From: JBCFBK01 sp038562555
Lineage (GTDB): Bacteria > Bacteroidota > Bacteroidia > Bacteroidales > Prolixibacteraceae
DNA length: 35,486 nucleotides
Direction of reading: 5' to 3'
Assembly (NCBI GenBank): GCA_038562555.1
Contig: JBCFBK010000055.1
Span: 1-35,486, forward strand
Shown here: piece after piece, positions 8,542 through 16,875 of the stretch
Layout of the letters: every line of letters begins with the position of its first letter
Numbering within the stretch: position 1 is the first letter of the stretch
Notes under the pieces: model-generated
Told to the model about the DNA's origin: nothing
The model's database searches: none
The model's input: the letters and a program-made list of their open reading frames with translations, nothing else
Program-made: the position numbers and the translations under genes

Positions 8542-9903
8542 ATGAAAATGATGATAAATAAACACCTATTGCTGGCGGTAATCATCGGTTCCCTGCTGAT
8601 GATTACATGTACTGATTCCTATATGGGCATAGAGCAGATAAAGACCAGTTCGGAAAAACCGGACAAAATCAGTGTCAGGGAGGTAATACCGAAATCGGGT
8701 GCTCTGGAAATCCATTTCACGCTTCCCAAAGGAAACCCAAACATTGTTCAGGTAGTTGCAATCTGCACCAACAAACGTGGTGAAGAAATGGAGTTCAAGG
8801 TCTCCAGATACAGCTCTTCGATATTGGTCGAAGGTTTTATCGGCACAGAAGAAATGACTGTGGAACTGGTCTGTATCGACAGCAGCGGAAATGAATCGGA
8901 TACCACAGTTGTAAAGGCTGCGCCGTTAATCTCCCCCGTTGAAATAGCACTTCAGACAATGAAAGTTGAACCGGCATTTGGAGGTATCAAGGTGGAATGG
9001 CAAAATGAACATGCCAACCCGTTTATAATCCATGTTTTAGCTGAGGATACCCTACAGAAGGGTGTAGCTTCACTAACGGAAGATTTGAGTAAAGCGATCT
9101 ACTCGAGCGACTCGTTGAAAACATTTGCTTATGTTCGGCAATATCCCTCAAAAGAACAAAAGTTTGGTTTTATCGTATCGGATAAATGGGGAAACAGAAC
9201 GGATACATTGATTTCTGTATTGAAGCCCTATAAAGAAGAATTGATCGAATACGGTCGTGTGAAAGCAGTTACATTTTTCAATCCCACCTATTACGGAGGT
9301 GTACGGGATTTTGGCACGTATGGCATCAATCCCATCACAAATATCCAAAATGATGGGAATGCTCATTCTACCTCCTTTGCTCCGCAAACGATGTTCAATG
9401 GTGTCAAAACAGGCAACCTTTTTTTGATCTATAAATTCATGCGAAATCTCACGAATCCTGACCCCGCTACCCGCTCCCTGGTGCATGATGTATTTGTAAC
9501 TTTTGACTTGAATATGGAAGCCCGCATTAGTAGAGTAAAAATTTTCCCCAGGACCGGTTTAGGTTATACCTATACACGTTCAAGTGTGAAACGTTTCCGT
9601 ATTTGGGGCACCAACGATGAGAATAGTGAAAGATGGACGAAATTCCCGGGTAATTGGACTTTGATTGGAGAGTATGTGGGGAGAGAACCGGCTAACAGGG
9701 ATAATCTTACTCAGGAAGAAATTGACTATTTCAACTTAAATCAGGAATATTCGATCAGTGAAGACAATGTGAACCCTGCAGCGAGCACCACAACAACCTT
9801 CCGGTACATGCGCCTCCAGTTGATGGAATCATATGTGCAAGAAACAACTTTCTATACGATCAATGAGTTCGAGATGTACGGAGATATTCAACAGTATTAC
9901 TAG
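8542..9903 (+). CDS. DUF4959/DUF5126/DUF5000-type PUL lipoprotein, PUL 1
   Basis: This 453-aa protein is probably an accessory surface glycan-binding protein. A lipobox ends at Cys23 (LLMITC). Two fibronectin-like strand-rich domains follow, about 35-125 (DUF4959 type) and 130-230 (DUF5126 type). The C-terminal domain, about 235-450, is DUF5000-like, a jelly-roll related to F5/8 discoidin modules, with FNGVKTGN, FDLNMEARISRVKIFPR, RFRIWGTND and RYMRLQLMESY. I know this order from lipoproteins placed directly after susD in many Bacteroidota PULs. Domain names are from memory of the families. The gene follows susD by 24 bases. The ligand is unknown. Confidence 0.82.
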   Translation: MKMMINKHLLLAVIIGSLLMITCTDSYMGIEQIKTSSEKPDKISVREVIPKSGALEIHFTLPKGNPNIVQVVAICTNKRGEEMEFKVSRYSSSILVEGFIGTEEMTVELVCIDSSGNESDTTVVKAAPLISPVEIALQTMKVEPAFGGIKVEWQNEHANPFIIHVLAEDTLQKGVASLTEDLSKAIYSSDSLKTFAYVRQYPSKEQKFGFIVSDKWGNRTDTLISVLKPYKEELIEYGRVKAVTFFNPTYYGGVRDFGTYGINPITNIQNDGNAHSTSFAPQTMFNGVKTGNLFLIYKFMRNLTNPDPATRSLVHDVFVTFDLNMEARISRVKIFPRTGLGYTYTRSSVKRFRIWGTNDENSERWTKFPGNWTLIGEYVGREPANRDNLTQEEIDYFNLNQEYSISEDNVNPAASTTTTFRYMRLQLMESYVQETTFYTINEFEMYGDIQQYY

Positions 9904-9917
9904 TTAAAGGAATCAAT

Positions 9918-10628
9918 ATGAAAAAGATAAAGCACTATTTTTTCAAAGTTGCAGTAATCTGCTTCCTCTTTCTGATCAGTTGTGACAATGCTAATGATTT
10001 ATTGAATCAATACATCGAGAATGGACCTATTATCTATGCTGCAAAAATAAATGAACTTAATACCCAATCGGGCTATTACCGATTCAGAGTAAACATTCAC
10101 CCTGCAGAAGATGTAAACCGGTCATTTTGTATTTTGAGCTGGAACAACGCGGAAGGGTTAAAAGATTCAGTGAGGATTGATTACAATGAAGAGAACTTTG
10201 ACAATGATCTGAAATGTTACTACGCAATTATTAATGTTCTGTCGGAAGAGAATATTCAGGGAAACCTGCAGATCGGTGGTCAGAATGTAGATCTATTCGG
10301 CAACAGATCGTTGATCGTAAATGGCAGTGCCTACATATATGGCCTGAACTATACCTCTACCTTGATTAACGCACAGATCAGCTTTTCAACCGGCAACAAA
10401 AACATCAATTTTGAACCCAGGGTTGGAGCAGTTGGGAATCTGCTCAGTTACGAAAAAAACAGTGGTGGTTTTACGGAAGAAGTATTTGTTTCAGACAACA
10501 GTTATCCACTTACCGATGCGAAACCGGGTGGTATAGTAAGAACTAAAACGAGATATCTTATCTCAGAAACGGATATTGATACACTTGAAGTAGTGGAATA
10601 TCTGGAAACAATAATTCCTCAGAACTGA
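9918..10628 (+). CDS. DUF4998-like PUL lipoprotein, PUL 1
   Basis: This 236-aa lipoprotein has a signal peptide with a lipobox at Cys22 (FLISC). The start of the mature protein (LLNQYIENGPIIYAAKINEL) resembles the opening of DUF4998 proteins, which often sit beside DUF5000 lipoproteins. The rest is beta-rich with no catalytic motif that I can see. It begins 14 bases after the preceding gene and is followed by a hairpin, so it probably closes the susCD operon. A surface glycan-binding or scaffold role is inferred from context. The family call is moderate because only the N-terminal part looks familiar. Confidence 0.65.
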   Translation: MKKIKHYFFKVAVICFLFLISCDNANDLLNQYIENGPIIYAAKINELNTQSGYYRFRVNIHPAEDVNRSFCILSWNNAEGLKDSVRIDYNEENFDNDLKCYYAIINVLSEENIQGNLQIGGQNVDLFGNRSLIVNGSAYIYGLNYTSTLINAQISFSTGNKNINFEPRVGAVGNLLSYEKNSGGFTEEVFVSDNSYPLTDAKPGGIVRTKTRYLISETDIDTLEVVEYLETIIPQN

Positions 10629-10634
10629 CATTGA

Positions 10635-10690
10635 GTCCCTTCCGCAAATTTGTGTTGCCAATGTTCAAGGTAGGGATTTGTGGAAGGGGC
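10635..10690 (+). terminator. Long-stem hairpin closing the PUL 1 susCD operon
   Basis: Bases 10635-10649 pair with 10676-10690 in a 15-bp stem containing two G-T wobbles; the core is CCTTCC/GGAAGG and CAAAT/ATTTG. The loop is 26 nt. The hairpin begins 7 bases after the stop codon. No T-run follows, so it may be a processing or stability hairpin rather than a true intrinsic terminator. Confidence 0.5.
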
Positions 10691-10739
10691 CAATCATCCA
10701 TAACAGAATAATAGCAGTATTTATTTAAAGTATACTAAT

Positions 10740-11765
10740 ATGAGAAAAACAGGTATAACTCTTTTCGTGCTGTTTATTAGTGTTGCTGTTTCTTGTCAGG
10801 GTGGTGCTTTTAGCCGGAATGATAGTGAAGACAAGGTGAGCGAAGCCGTTCATATAATGACTCAGTTCAGAAAAACCTCTCCGTTTTTACTTGATACTGA
10901 GAGGTTAATGCTGTGGGATAAATTTCAAGTTTATTCGGATAATTTGGAGAAAACCACTTTCAAAGAATATTTGAATAAGCCTGAGGATGAAGCCATCAAC
11001 ATGGAAGATACAATTCCCATGCTATATTTTTACAGGGAGGCTTTCGACAAAGTACTTGATGAGGTAAAACACACAAAAGTTAAATATGGGAATACATCTG
11101 TCTGGATGCTGTATAATATGGGATTTGTGGTGAAAACTCCTTCCGGTTGTTTTGGTATTGATATCGATCATCGTCTGGCTGAACAATTGGAACCCTATCT
11201 TGATTTTCTCTGCATAACCCACAACCACGGAGATCATTATAGCAACAAGCTGGTAGAGGCAATGAATAGGCATGGGAAGCCGGTGTTGTCAAATTTCTAC
11301 AAAGGAAGTAGCGAATACCTTTCAATGACACCGACAACTTATAAAATCGGTAATTTTTCTATCCGCACTGATATCTCGGATCACCTTGCCAATCCGGAGC
11401 TTCCTGACTTTGTTACTGTTTTCCGAATCGAGGGAGGAGAAGATTCAGGGAATTTTTCCATGCTTCACTGTGGAGATTCAGGGTTCAATCCGAAGTGTTT
11501 TACAAATGTTCAGGGAGCTGTAAGCATGTTAATCTTAAGGTGGGGAGCACTCCGGGAAAATAATATTCTAGGAACAGGTGAAGGGCAAGTAGTGCCCGAT
11601 TGCGCGGTGTTGTCGCATTTGATTGAATTGAGACATGATCCTTATCCGCATGGTCAGGCGTCGATCACCAAAACACTTGAGCATTTGCCTACCGTTAAAT
11701 GTAACAATACCATCCTCCCCTTTTGGGGAGAGAATTTAAGGTGGGAATATGGCAAAATGCATTAA
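10740..11765 (+). CDS. Metallo-beta-lactamase-fold lipoprotein hydrolase
   Basis: This 341-aa lipoprotein has its lipobox at Cys19 (VAVSC). The metal-binding HxHxDH motif is intact at His161-His166 (THNHGDHYS). A probable third histidine and bridging aspartate follow as LHCGD (His243, Asp246), and a further histidine-rich segment, ELRHDPYPHGQ, comes near residue 300. About 100 helical residues precede the fold. MBL-fold enzymes hydrolyse esters, lactones, phosphoesters or amides, so the substrate here is open; a lactone or ester carried by the PUL's glycan is one possibility. The gene lies 111 bases beyond the DUF4998-like gene, after a hairpin, so it may be separately transcribed. The lipid anchor places it at the envelope rather than in the cytoplasm. 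Confidence 0.85.
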   Translation: MRKTGITLFVLFISVAVSCQGGAFSRNDSEDKVSEAVHIMTQFRKTSPFLLDTERLMLWDKFQVYSDNLEKTTFKEYLNKPEDEAINMEDTIPMLYFYREAFDKVLDEVKHTKVKYGNTSVWMLYNMGFVVKTPSGCFGIDIDHRLAEQLEPYLDFLCITHNHGDHYSNKLVEAMNRHGKPVLSNFYKGSSEYLSMTPTTYKIGNFSIRTDISDHLANPELPDFVTVFRIEGGEDSGNFSMLHCGDSGFNPKCFTNVQGAVSMLILRWGALRENNILGTGEGQVVPDCAVLSHLIELRHDPYPHGQASITKTLEHLPTVKCNNTILPFWGENLRWEYGKMH

Positions 11766-12437
11766 ACTTGGATGAAAGAGAAAGTATAGTTTAAAGTGAG
11801 TTCGATGAAAGAAATGCAAATAATACAGATGAAAGATTTGGCTTTGGGAGTGTGAGCGTATCTTGAGCCTGGCTTTGTTCTGTTTTTAATCCCGAGGTAC
11901 CCATTTGGTTGAGGAATTTCGTAAAGAGCTTGAACAAGATCAGCAGAGGCATATCTTTGGTAAAGAAGCCTATGTAAACGAAGAAGGTGTAATCTCTTTA
12001 GGTCCGATTACGAGGTAAATTCCATCTCGAATTTGACGCCCTGAACATGACCTACGGTTTGTTGCAATATGTGGTCAGTTACAGTGGGCACCCCTAACAA
12101 TCCCGATTTCCCGTTGCTCTTGAGTAATTTCTGGGCATCATCTTCTTCTGTTGAAAATTCCGTGAGTAAATTTCGCTGTTACATTGTATTCAGCAAAAAA
12201 GGGAGTATGTCAATTAAAATCGGCTTTTACAAGGATCTTTAATGACGTTCTTCTCCGAATTAAAATATTTTTTCAAGGATCCCGCCCGGTTGGAGTTTCA
12301 GCGAGGTATCCTGTTCTACTGTTTCAATCAAACGGCATGCTTCTCCAGTGGACATTCACAAACATGTTATAACCATTTGAATTTACGTATAGATTTTGCT
12401 TAATCTATCAGAGAAAGCCGGTTCTCAGAAACTACTG
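11766..12437. other. Spacer between convergent PULs 1 and 2, with decayed coding sequence
   Basis: No intact gene is visible. Two overlapping + strand frames near 11890-12097 look like pieces of one broken gene. On the minus strand, 12260-12355 is a 31-codon frame from ATG (MSTGEACRLIETVEQ) that resembles nothing I recognise. Short fragments in different frames suggest old gene loss at the junction of the two PULs. No terminator with a clear stem and T-run was found. Confidence 0.5.
11890..12097 (+). pseudogene. Possible frameshifted gene remnant
   Basis: Frame A, ending in TAA at 12016-12018, encodes a charged helix-like stretch (LVEEFRKELEQDQQRH, then VNEEGVISLGPIT). Frame B, overlapping it and ending in TAA at 12095-12097, encodes GKFHLEFDALNMTYGLLQYV. 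Joined by a frameshift near 12005-12016 they would give a continuous protein-like segment of about 65 residues with no start codon. I do not recognise the family. The call rests on amino-acid character only. Confidence 0.3.
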
Positions 12438-15056
12438 TTAGGAATTTTTAACGATGGTCATTAAATCCGACCGTCTTCTCCTCGCCATTTCTTCATTTCT
12501 TATCAGTGCATTTCCGGAATAGAAGTTGATAACCGTATAGCTTTCAAGGAGAGGTACGATAACCGACGCCCAGCCGTTTGTAACTCTCACCGGTATGTAT
12601 TGTTCGTCATCAGGCGATTCAAGACGGACCACCCTGGCTTTGTCGACATTCAGACCTTTCGGCAACCGAATTTTCCAATTGCTGAATTTTAGAGGAGAAA
12701 AACTGTCATCCATTTCATTAATGTTACCGTTAACCAGGTGTAATGACAATACTTCCCCTGTTTCGCCTATTTGTAAACTTGACCAAACATCGGCCGGGGC
12801 ATCCGTTTCTATCGTCTTATTGTTACCCAGCAAGCCGGCTATTAGGGGAATAAGCTTTTCGGTAAAGAGAGCCTGATCGTCCATGATCCGGGGTTCGACA
12901 CTCACAAGCTGACTTTTCCAGCTTAACCGGACGCCACAACGGGCTTCAACGTTCTGATCGTATAAGGAGGGACGTTCTATGTTAATCACGTGCCCTCCCT
13001 GTTTTTGAAACATCTGCAAGGCTTCAAGTTGTCCATCCGTGAAACAGTCTACTCCTGGTAGTATTAATAGTTTATAACGTGAAAGCCGCTCCAGCGATAC
13101 TTCATCAGTTCCCAATGACGGATGCCACCAGCAATTCACCTCATACGGTACATGCATGTCTTCAAGCAGATTAGCAAACGAATAGAACCATTTCAGGTAT
13201 TCTTCGGAAGCGAGTTCAAAAGCGCTGAATTTTCTCCATAGATGTGTTGGCAGCGAATAGACCAGACCGACATTGGAATAACCCTGGCAACGGGAATACA
13301 GGAAACGATACCGTTGCATAAATCGGCAGACTTCTGCTTCTATGTCGAAAAACCAGCCGCTGGAGCCAAGAGAGGTCGCCCATGTTAACGGAAGCCCGTT
13401 ATTGGCCAGGGATTGTGCGTAAACAAAGCGTAGCCGGCTTTTCGCAGCGACAGGTGAATGAAAAAGAGAGGAAAATTGGAGCCAAACTGGTCGCCGAAAC
13501 TCTCCTGAAGCAAGACCCAGTTTTATTAAAAGAACAGCTTTTATTCTGTCGAAGCGTTTAAAATTGGTATTGGCTCCAATATTGCTTTCTGTACATACCA
13601 CATCACTTATTCGCGATAACACCACCGAATACGGCTTTTCTCCGTTATTGCCGTATTGATTTCCCATTACGGCGATCGGATGATTGGCAGCTTTCTTAAT
13701 CTTGCTTACCGAATCTCTCCATAGTTCAGCATGCGAAACATAACTGAATAGGATATACGATTTAAGTATCGGGTCCTTAAGAACCGCATCGTTTCCCTTT
13801 TCAATAATAGCTACTTTGACTTTATTTACGTATTGCGCGATATCGAACGATCGGAAGTCAATAATCCCCGTTCGTTTAACGATCGCTGACTTCCTGTTTT
13901 CTTCAAGCCAATCCTGGAATTTTTCCCTGCACCATTTGCAGAAACAGCCTTTCCCCCATGCCTGAAATGAAGGATTGTTTATATTATCCTGAGTGAATAA
14001 GTTCACTTCCGGCGCTATTCTGGTCACTCTATCAATATAGTACTTGTAGTATGCGGGAGCATGATGACACATCTGATAACCAGGCCATAATAAACTGGTA
14101 CCGATTTTTTTTTCATCCAATTCCCGTGCTATTCCGTTGTCCTCAAGTTCCTCCAACATCGGGTCGTCTATCGAAACATGGTTGTACTCCTGTTCCCAGT
14201 TTCCGCCTCCCACCAACATCCCTTCATTGGTAAAAAAATTATCCCAGTTAAGATAAACACCATTATGACCCGCGACTGCATCAGGGGTAGCCAATTCCAG
14301 CAGCCGTTTTCGGTTATCGGTCAGTTGATCAGCAGTTCGTGCACTATTAAAATAATTCTGCGGATCCCACCACAAATAATCCTTCCTGGTTAACCTGAAA
14401 CCTTCAGCGTAATATACGCAGGGGAAGCTGTTAACTGACTTTGCATAAACCACACACCTGACTTTCCTGCAAGATTGACTTGAGAAGGACACCCGACTGG
14501 TTTTCCATTGTCCTTTAACGAGCTCTACTTGTTCTTCAACGAGTACGTTATTCTGTAAATCGAGCACAGCCAACCAAACCTGCATCTTATCTTCCTGGGC
14601 CGTTCCAAAATAATGGCCTCCCGGAACGTGCACTGACACTTCAAAATAATAATCGGCAAAAGGATCAATTACGGCTATAAGTCCACCACCACTTTGAGGT
14701 CCCTCCTGGCGGATCAGGACCGCTCCGTTACCTCGCACGCTCTTACTTGTAAGCCACCGTATAATCGCTTTATTCCAGGGGATTACCCCGTTCTCTGCAG
14801 CGGTGTATACGCCAGCTTTTTTTCCCCCGATTGCTGCCGCAGGCATCGATACAACGACGAGATCATGAATCCAGTTCTCAGGCAATTTGTTTGGCACACT
14901 TTTTTTAGCTGATATTGCTGCGGGGGGAGTCAGATTTTCTTCAATCTTACCTGCGCTTAATCCTGAGAACGGGAAGGCCATACCAGCTATCAGCCCTGCA
15001 CCAATCTGTAGCGACTCGCGGCGTGTTAATCCTGATTTTCGTTTATTCTCTTCCAT
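12438..15056 (-). CDS. Tat-exported GH42-like (clan GH-A) glycoside hydrolase, PUL 2
   Basis: I start this 872-aa protein at the ATG at 15056 because it puts LTRRESLQIGAGLIAG, a twin-arginine signal, near the N-terminus; an ATG 33 bases upstream is also open. A jelly-roll module covers about 60-225 (FEVSVHVPGGHY). A TIM-barrel follows, about 230-590. It holds CFCKWC at about 371-376, the C-x-C-x2-C spacing that binds zinc in GH42 beta-galactosidases, and TESN with Glu near 490 as a candidate catalytic residue. From about 595 comes a beta-galactosidase trimerisation or amidotransferase-like domain (VGLVYSLPTHLW, KLLILPGVD), then a small beta domain. Activity on a galactoside is a guess; some relatives are catalytically uncharacterised. 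It is the last gene of PUL 2. Confidence 0.75.
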   Translation of the reverse strand: MEENKRKSGLTRRESLQIGAGLIAGMAFPFSGLSAGKIEENLTPPAAISAKKSVPNKLPENWIHDLVVVSMPAAAIGGKKAGVYTAAENGVIPWNKAIIRWLTSKSVRGNGAVLIRQEGPQSGGGLIAVIDPFADYYFEVSVHVPGGHYFGTAQEDKMQVWLAVLDLQNNVLVEEQVELVKGQWKTSRVSFSSQSCRKVRCVVYAKSVNSFPCVYYAEGFRLTRKDYLWWDPQNYFNSARTADQLTDNRKRLLELATPDAVAGHNGVYLNWDNFFTNEGMLVGGGNWEQEYNHVSIDDPMLEELEDNGIARELDEKKIGTSLLWPGYQMCHHAPAYYKYYIDRVTRIAPEVNLFTQDNINNPSFQAWGKGCFCKWCREKFQDWLEENRKSAIVKRTGIIDFRSFDIAQYVNKVKVAIIEKGNDAVLKDPILKSYILFSYVSHAELWRDSVSKIKKAANHPIAVMGNQYGNNGEKPYSVVLSRISDVVCTESNIGANTNFKRFDRIKAVLLIKLGLASGEFRRPVWLQFSSLFHSPVAAKSRLRFVYAQSLANNGLPLTWATSLGSSGWFFDIEAEVCRFMQRYRFLYSRCQGYSNVGLVYSLPTHLWRKFSAFELASEEYLKWFYSFANLLEDMHVPYEVNCWWHPSLGTDEVSLERLSRYKLLILPGVDCFTDGQLEALQMFQKQGGHVINIERPSLYDQNVEARCGVRLSWKSQLVSVEPRIMDDQALFTEKLIPLIAGLLGNNKTIETDAPADVWSSLQIGETGEVLSLHLVNGNINEMDDSFSPLKFSNWKIRLPKGLNVDKARVVRLESPDDEQYIPVRVTNGWASVIVPLLESYTVINFYSGNALIRNEEMARRRRSDLMTIVKNS

Positions 15057-15292
15057 TCTTTCTATTTTTATCGTTTTACATGCTGTCAAAAAAGAGCCAT
15101 CTCATTTTTCTGAAAACTCTCGGTCTCGCCGACTCTAATTCGACTGTCAGCTTGCTACTGACAATTATTCCCAATTATCATCGAAAAGAGTATCACTTAC
15201 TGTCTCTCTTAAATAAATCTGCGGTACGGTTTTTTTCCCTTATCTTCACCGTGTTAGGTTTATTGTTTCTGTTCCGTGAGTATCCTGATGAT

Positions 15293-15324
15293 CTTGATTT
15301 TCTGTACCTGATCAGAAAATCAAG
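15293..15324 (-). repeat. Perfect 12-bp inverted repeat overlapping a stop codon
   Basis: CTTGATTTTCTG (15293-15304) and CAGAAAATCAAG (15313-15324) form a perfect 12-bp stem with an 8-nt loop. The TGA stop of the GH30-like gene (15312-15314) is at the loop edge, so its last codons are part of the stem. No T-run follows on the minus strand. It may attenuate transcription or protect the upstream message between the two enzyme genes. Confidence 0.5.
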
Positions 15325-16655
15325 GTGTTGACCGATTCTGCCTCTAAGTTGATGACTCCGGCATCCTGCCATGGTTTGAGGGATACTTTTTTCTCCTTCC
15401 ACAATTCATCCTGTGTTGTGGTTACTAATTTGGCTTTTCTGCCCGTTATGTTCTCCAGTCTGACCGATACAGGTTTCTTCTTCACATTTACCAGTTGTAC
15501 GATCAATCTGTTGTCTTTATCATAGCCGCACAGCGGAAGAATATCGGAATCTGAACTTTGCGAGCCAACAACCTGAAGGTTATTCAGGAAATCAGTCTGC
15601 TGCCTCGTTATGTAATAGATGGGATACTTGATTTTTGCGTCGGCCGACATAATCTCGTAATTTTTTTGCCAGGTCCAGAACATAGACACTTCTGCCTTGG
15701 CATACCTGAAAACACGATGTGATATCTGCGCAAAACGCAAAGCATAATCCCATGTCTCAAATATTCCTTTTGTGCGGTGTGCCATGGCGTCGAAGCCGAG
15801 TTCTGTACACCACACAGGCTGCCCGGATTTTTCGGCCAAACCGGCAATACGTTCAAACTCCGTGTCGGGAATATCGGCCGACCACCAACTGTGAAAACTC
15901 AATGGTCCCAGATATTTCAAGATAGAAGAATCGGCCGCGATTTTCGATGCGAAATCTACTGTCGTTTTTGTTGACGAGGTGTCACCCCACAGAAACCTGG
16001 TTTTCAGACCTGCTTCTCCGAATCGCTCTCCCGCCATTTTCACAAAGCGAATGGTTTCTTCGGGCGAAAAAATCGTCATGTAACCGCCATTCGATTCGTT
16101 AAAAGAAAAATAGTCGGCCTCCACCCCGTAAGTATCTTTAGCTTTAACCAGAAAGGCCTCGATCATGTCGATCACGGCCATATACTTATCCGGCTTAATT
16201 CGCCTTTTGTTTTGGTTCTCCGGATTTTCCACCAGTTCGTCGGCGACTCTCCACACTGAAACGGTGAAATTGGTTACGCCGTATTCTTCTTTCATTAGTT
16301 TCATCGCCCTCAGCAGTGATTCAACGGCGGGTTGCCCAAGAATTTTCCCGCCTTTGTACGCCTCATATTGCAGATTTACAAATTGCAGAGGCAAAGCCAC
16401 CCGAACATGGCTCGGCTTGAATTCTTGTAAGGTGGTTTCTCCTACCAGGTCCCAGGCTTTTCCGGTATAATTGGCCTGACAATAATTTCCACCTACTGAA
16501 GTGATGATTTGCCTTTTAATCTCCGGGTAAATTTTTACCACCGGATCTTCAGAAAAATCGGCTCGTTCCTTTTCGCAGGCTTGATTGGACAAGGCTGAGA
16601 AAACACACAGGAATAATATTGCTTTTGCTTTGATATTCACAAAAAATGATCTCAT
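15312..16655 (-). CDS. GH30-like clan GH-A glycoside hydrolase, lipoprotein-like signal, PUL 2
   Basis: This 447-aa secreted enzyme has a signal peptide ending near NQAC at Cys27, an imperfect lipobox. The TIM-barrel covers about 40-340. YFSFNESNGG has the Asn-Glu pair of clan GH-A (Glu187, candidate acid/base), and VWCTELGF carries Glu285, the candidate nucleophile at the end of strand 7. A beta-sandwich typical of GH30 follows (LIVQLVNVKKKPVSVRLENI to INLEAESVNTLIF). GH30 enzymes cleave beta-glucosides, beta-xylans, beta-galactans or beta-fucosides; the subfamily is not clear. GH39 or GH5-like membership is the main alternative. It lies in the PUL 2 operon between a gene remnant and the GH42-like gene. 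Confidence 0.75.
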   Translation of the reverse strand: MRSFFVNIKAKAILFLCVFSALSNQACEKERADFSEDPVVKIYPEIKRQIITSVGGNYCQANYTGKAWDLVGETTLQEFKPSHVRVALPLQFVNLQYEAYKGGKILGQPAVESLLRAMKLMKEEYGVTNFTVSVWRVADELVENPENQNKRRIKPDKYMAVIDMIEAFLVKAKDTYGVEADYFSFNESNGGYMTIFSPEETIRFVKMAGERFGEAGLKTRFLWGDTSSTKTTVDFASKIAADSSILKYLGPLSFHSWWSADIPDTEFERIAGLAEKSGQPVWCTELGFDAMAHRTKGIFETWDYALRFAQISHRVFRYAKAEVSMFWTWQKNYEIMSADAKIKYPIYYITRQQTDFLNNLQVVGSQSSDSDILPLCGYDKDNRLIVQLVNVKKKPVSVRLENITGRKAKLVTTTQDELWKEKKVSLKPWQDAGVINLEAESVNTLIF

Positions 16656-16700
16656 AAATGCTCTTTTTATTAATTCGTTTCACGCGTACCTTTTTCGGGG

Positions 16701-16844
16701 TTAGAAACCTTCAACACTGAAAGATATAAACATGAAGTCTCCTAAAGCAGGCTCCTTGGTATGACCTTCTTTATGTTTTCCGGCAGAGAACTTGTTCTGT
16801 GTTGAAAATGTTGGCAACACCAACTTCTGAGTCAAACGGAGAGG
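16701..16844 (-). pseudogene. 3' remnant of a probable outer-membrane beta-barrel gene
   Basis: A 47-codon minus-strand frame without a start codon runs from an upstream TGA (16845-16847) to TAA at 16701-16703. Its end, EPALGDFMFISFSVEGF, has the alternating pattern and final phenylalanine of the last strand of an outer-membrane barrel, after a polar turn (SAGKHKEGHTK). It sits between the FN3 lipoprotein and the GH30-like gene. Only the C-terminal strands remain, so the family cannot be told. It may be a leftover of a deletion during PUL remodelling. Confidence 0.4.
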
Positions 16845-16875
16845 TCAGTATTGCCTTATGTTTGAGATTCCTTGA

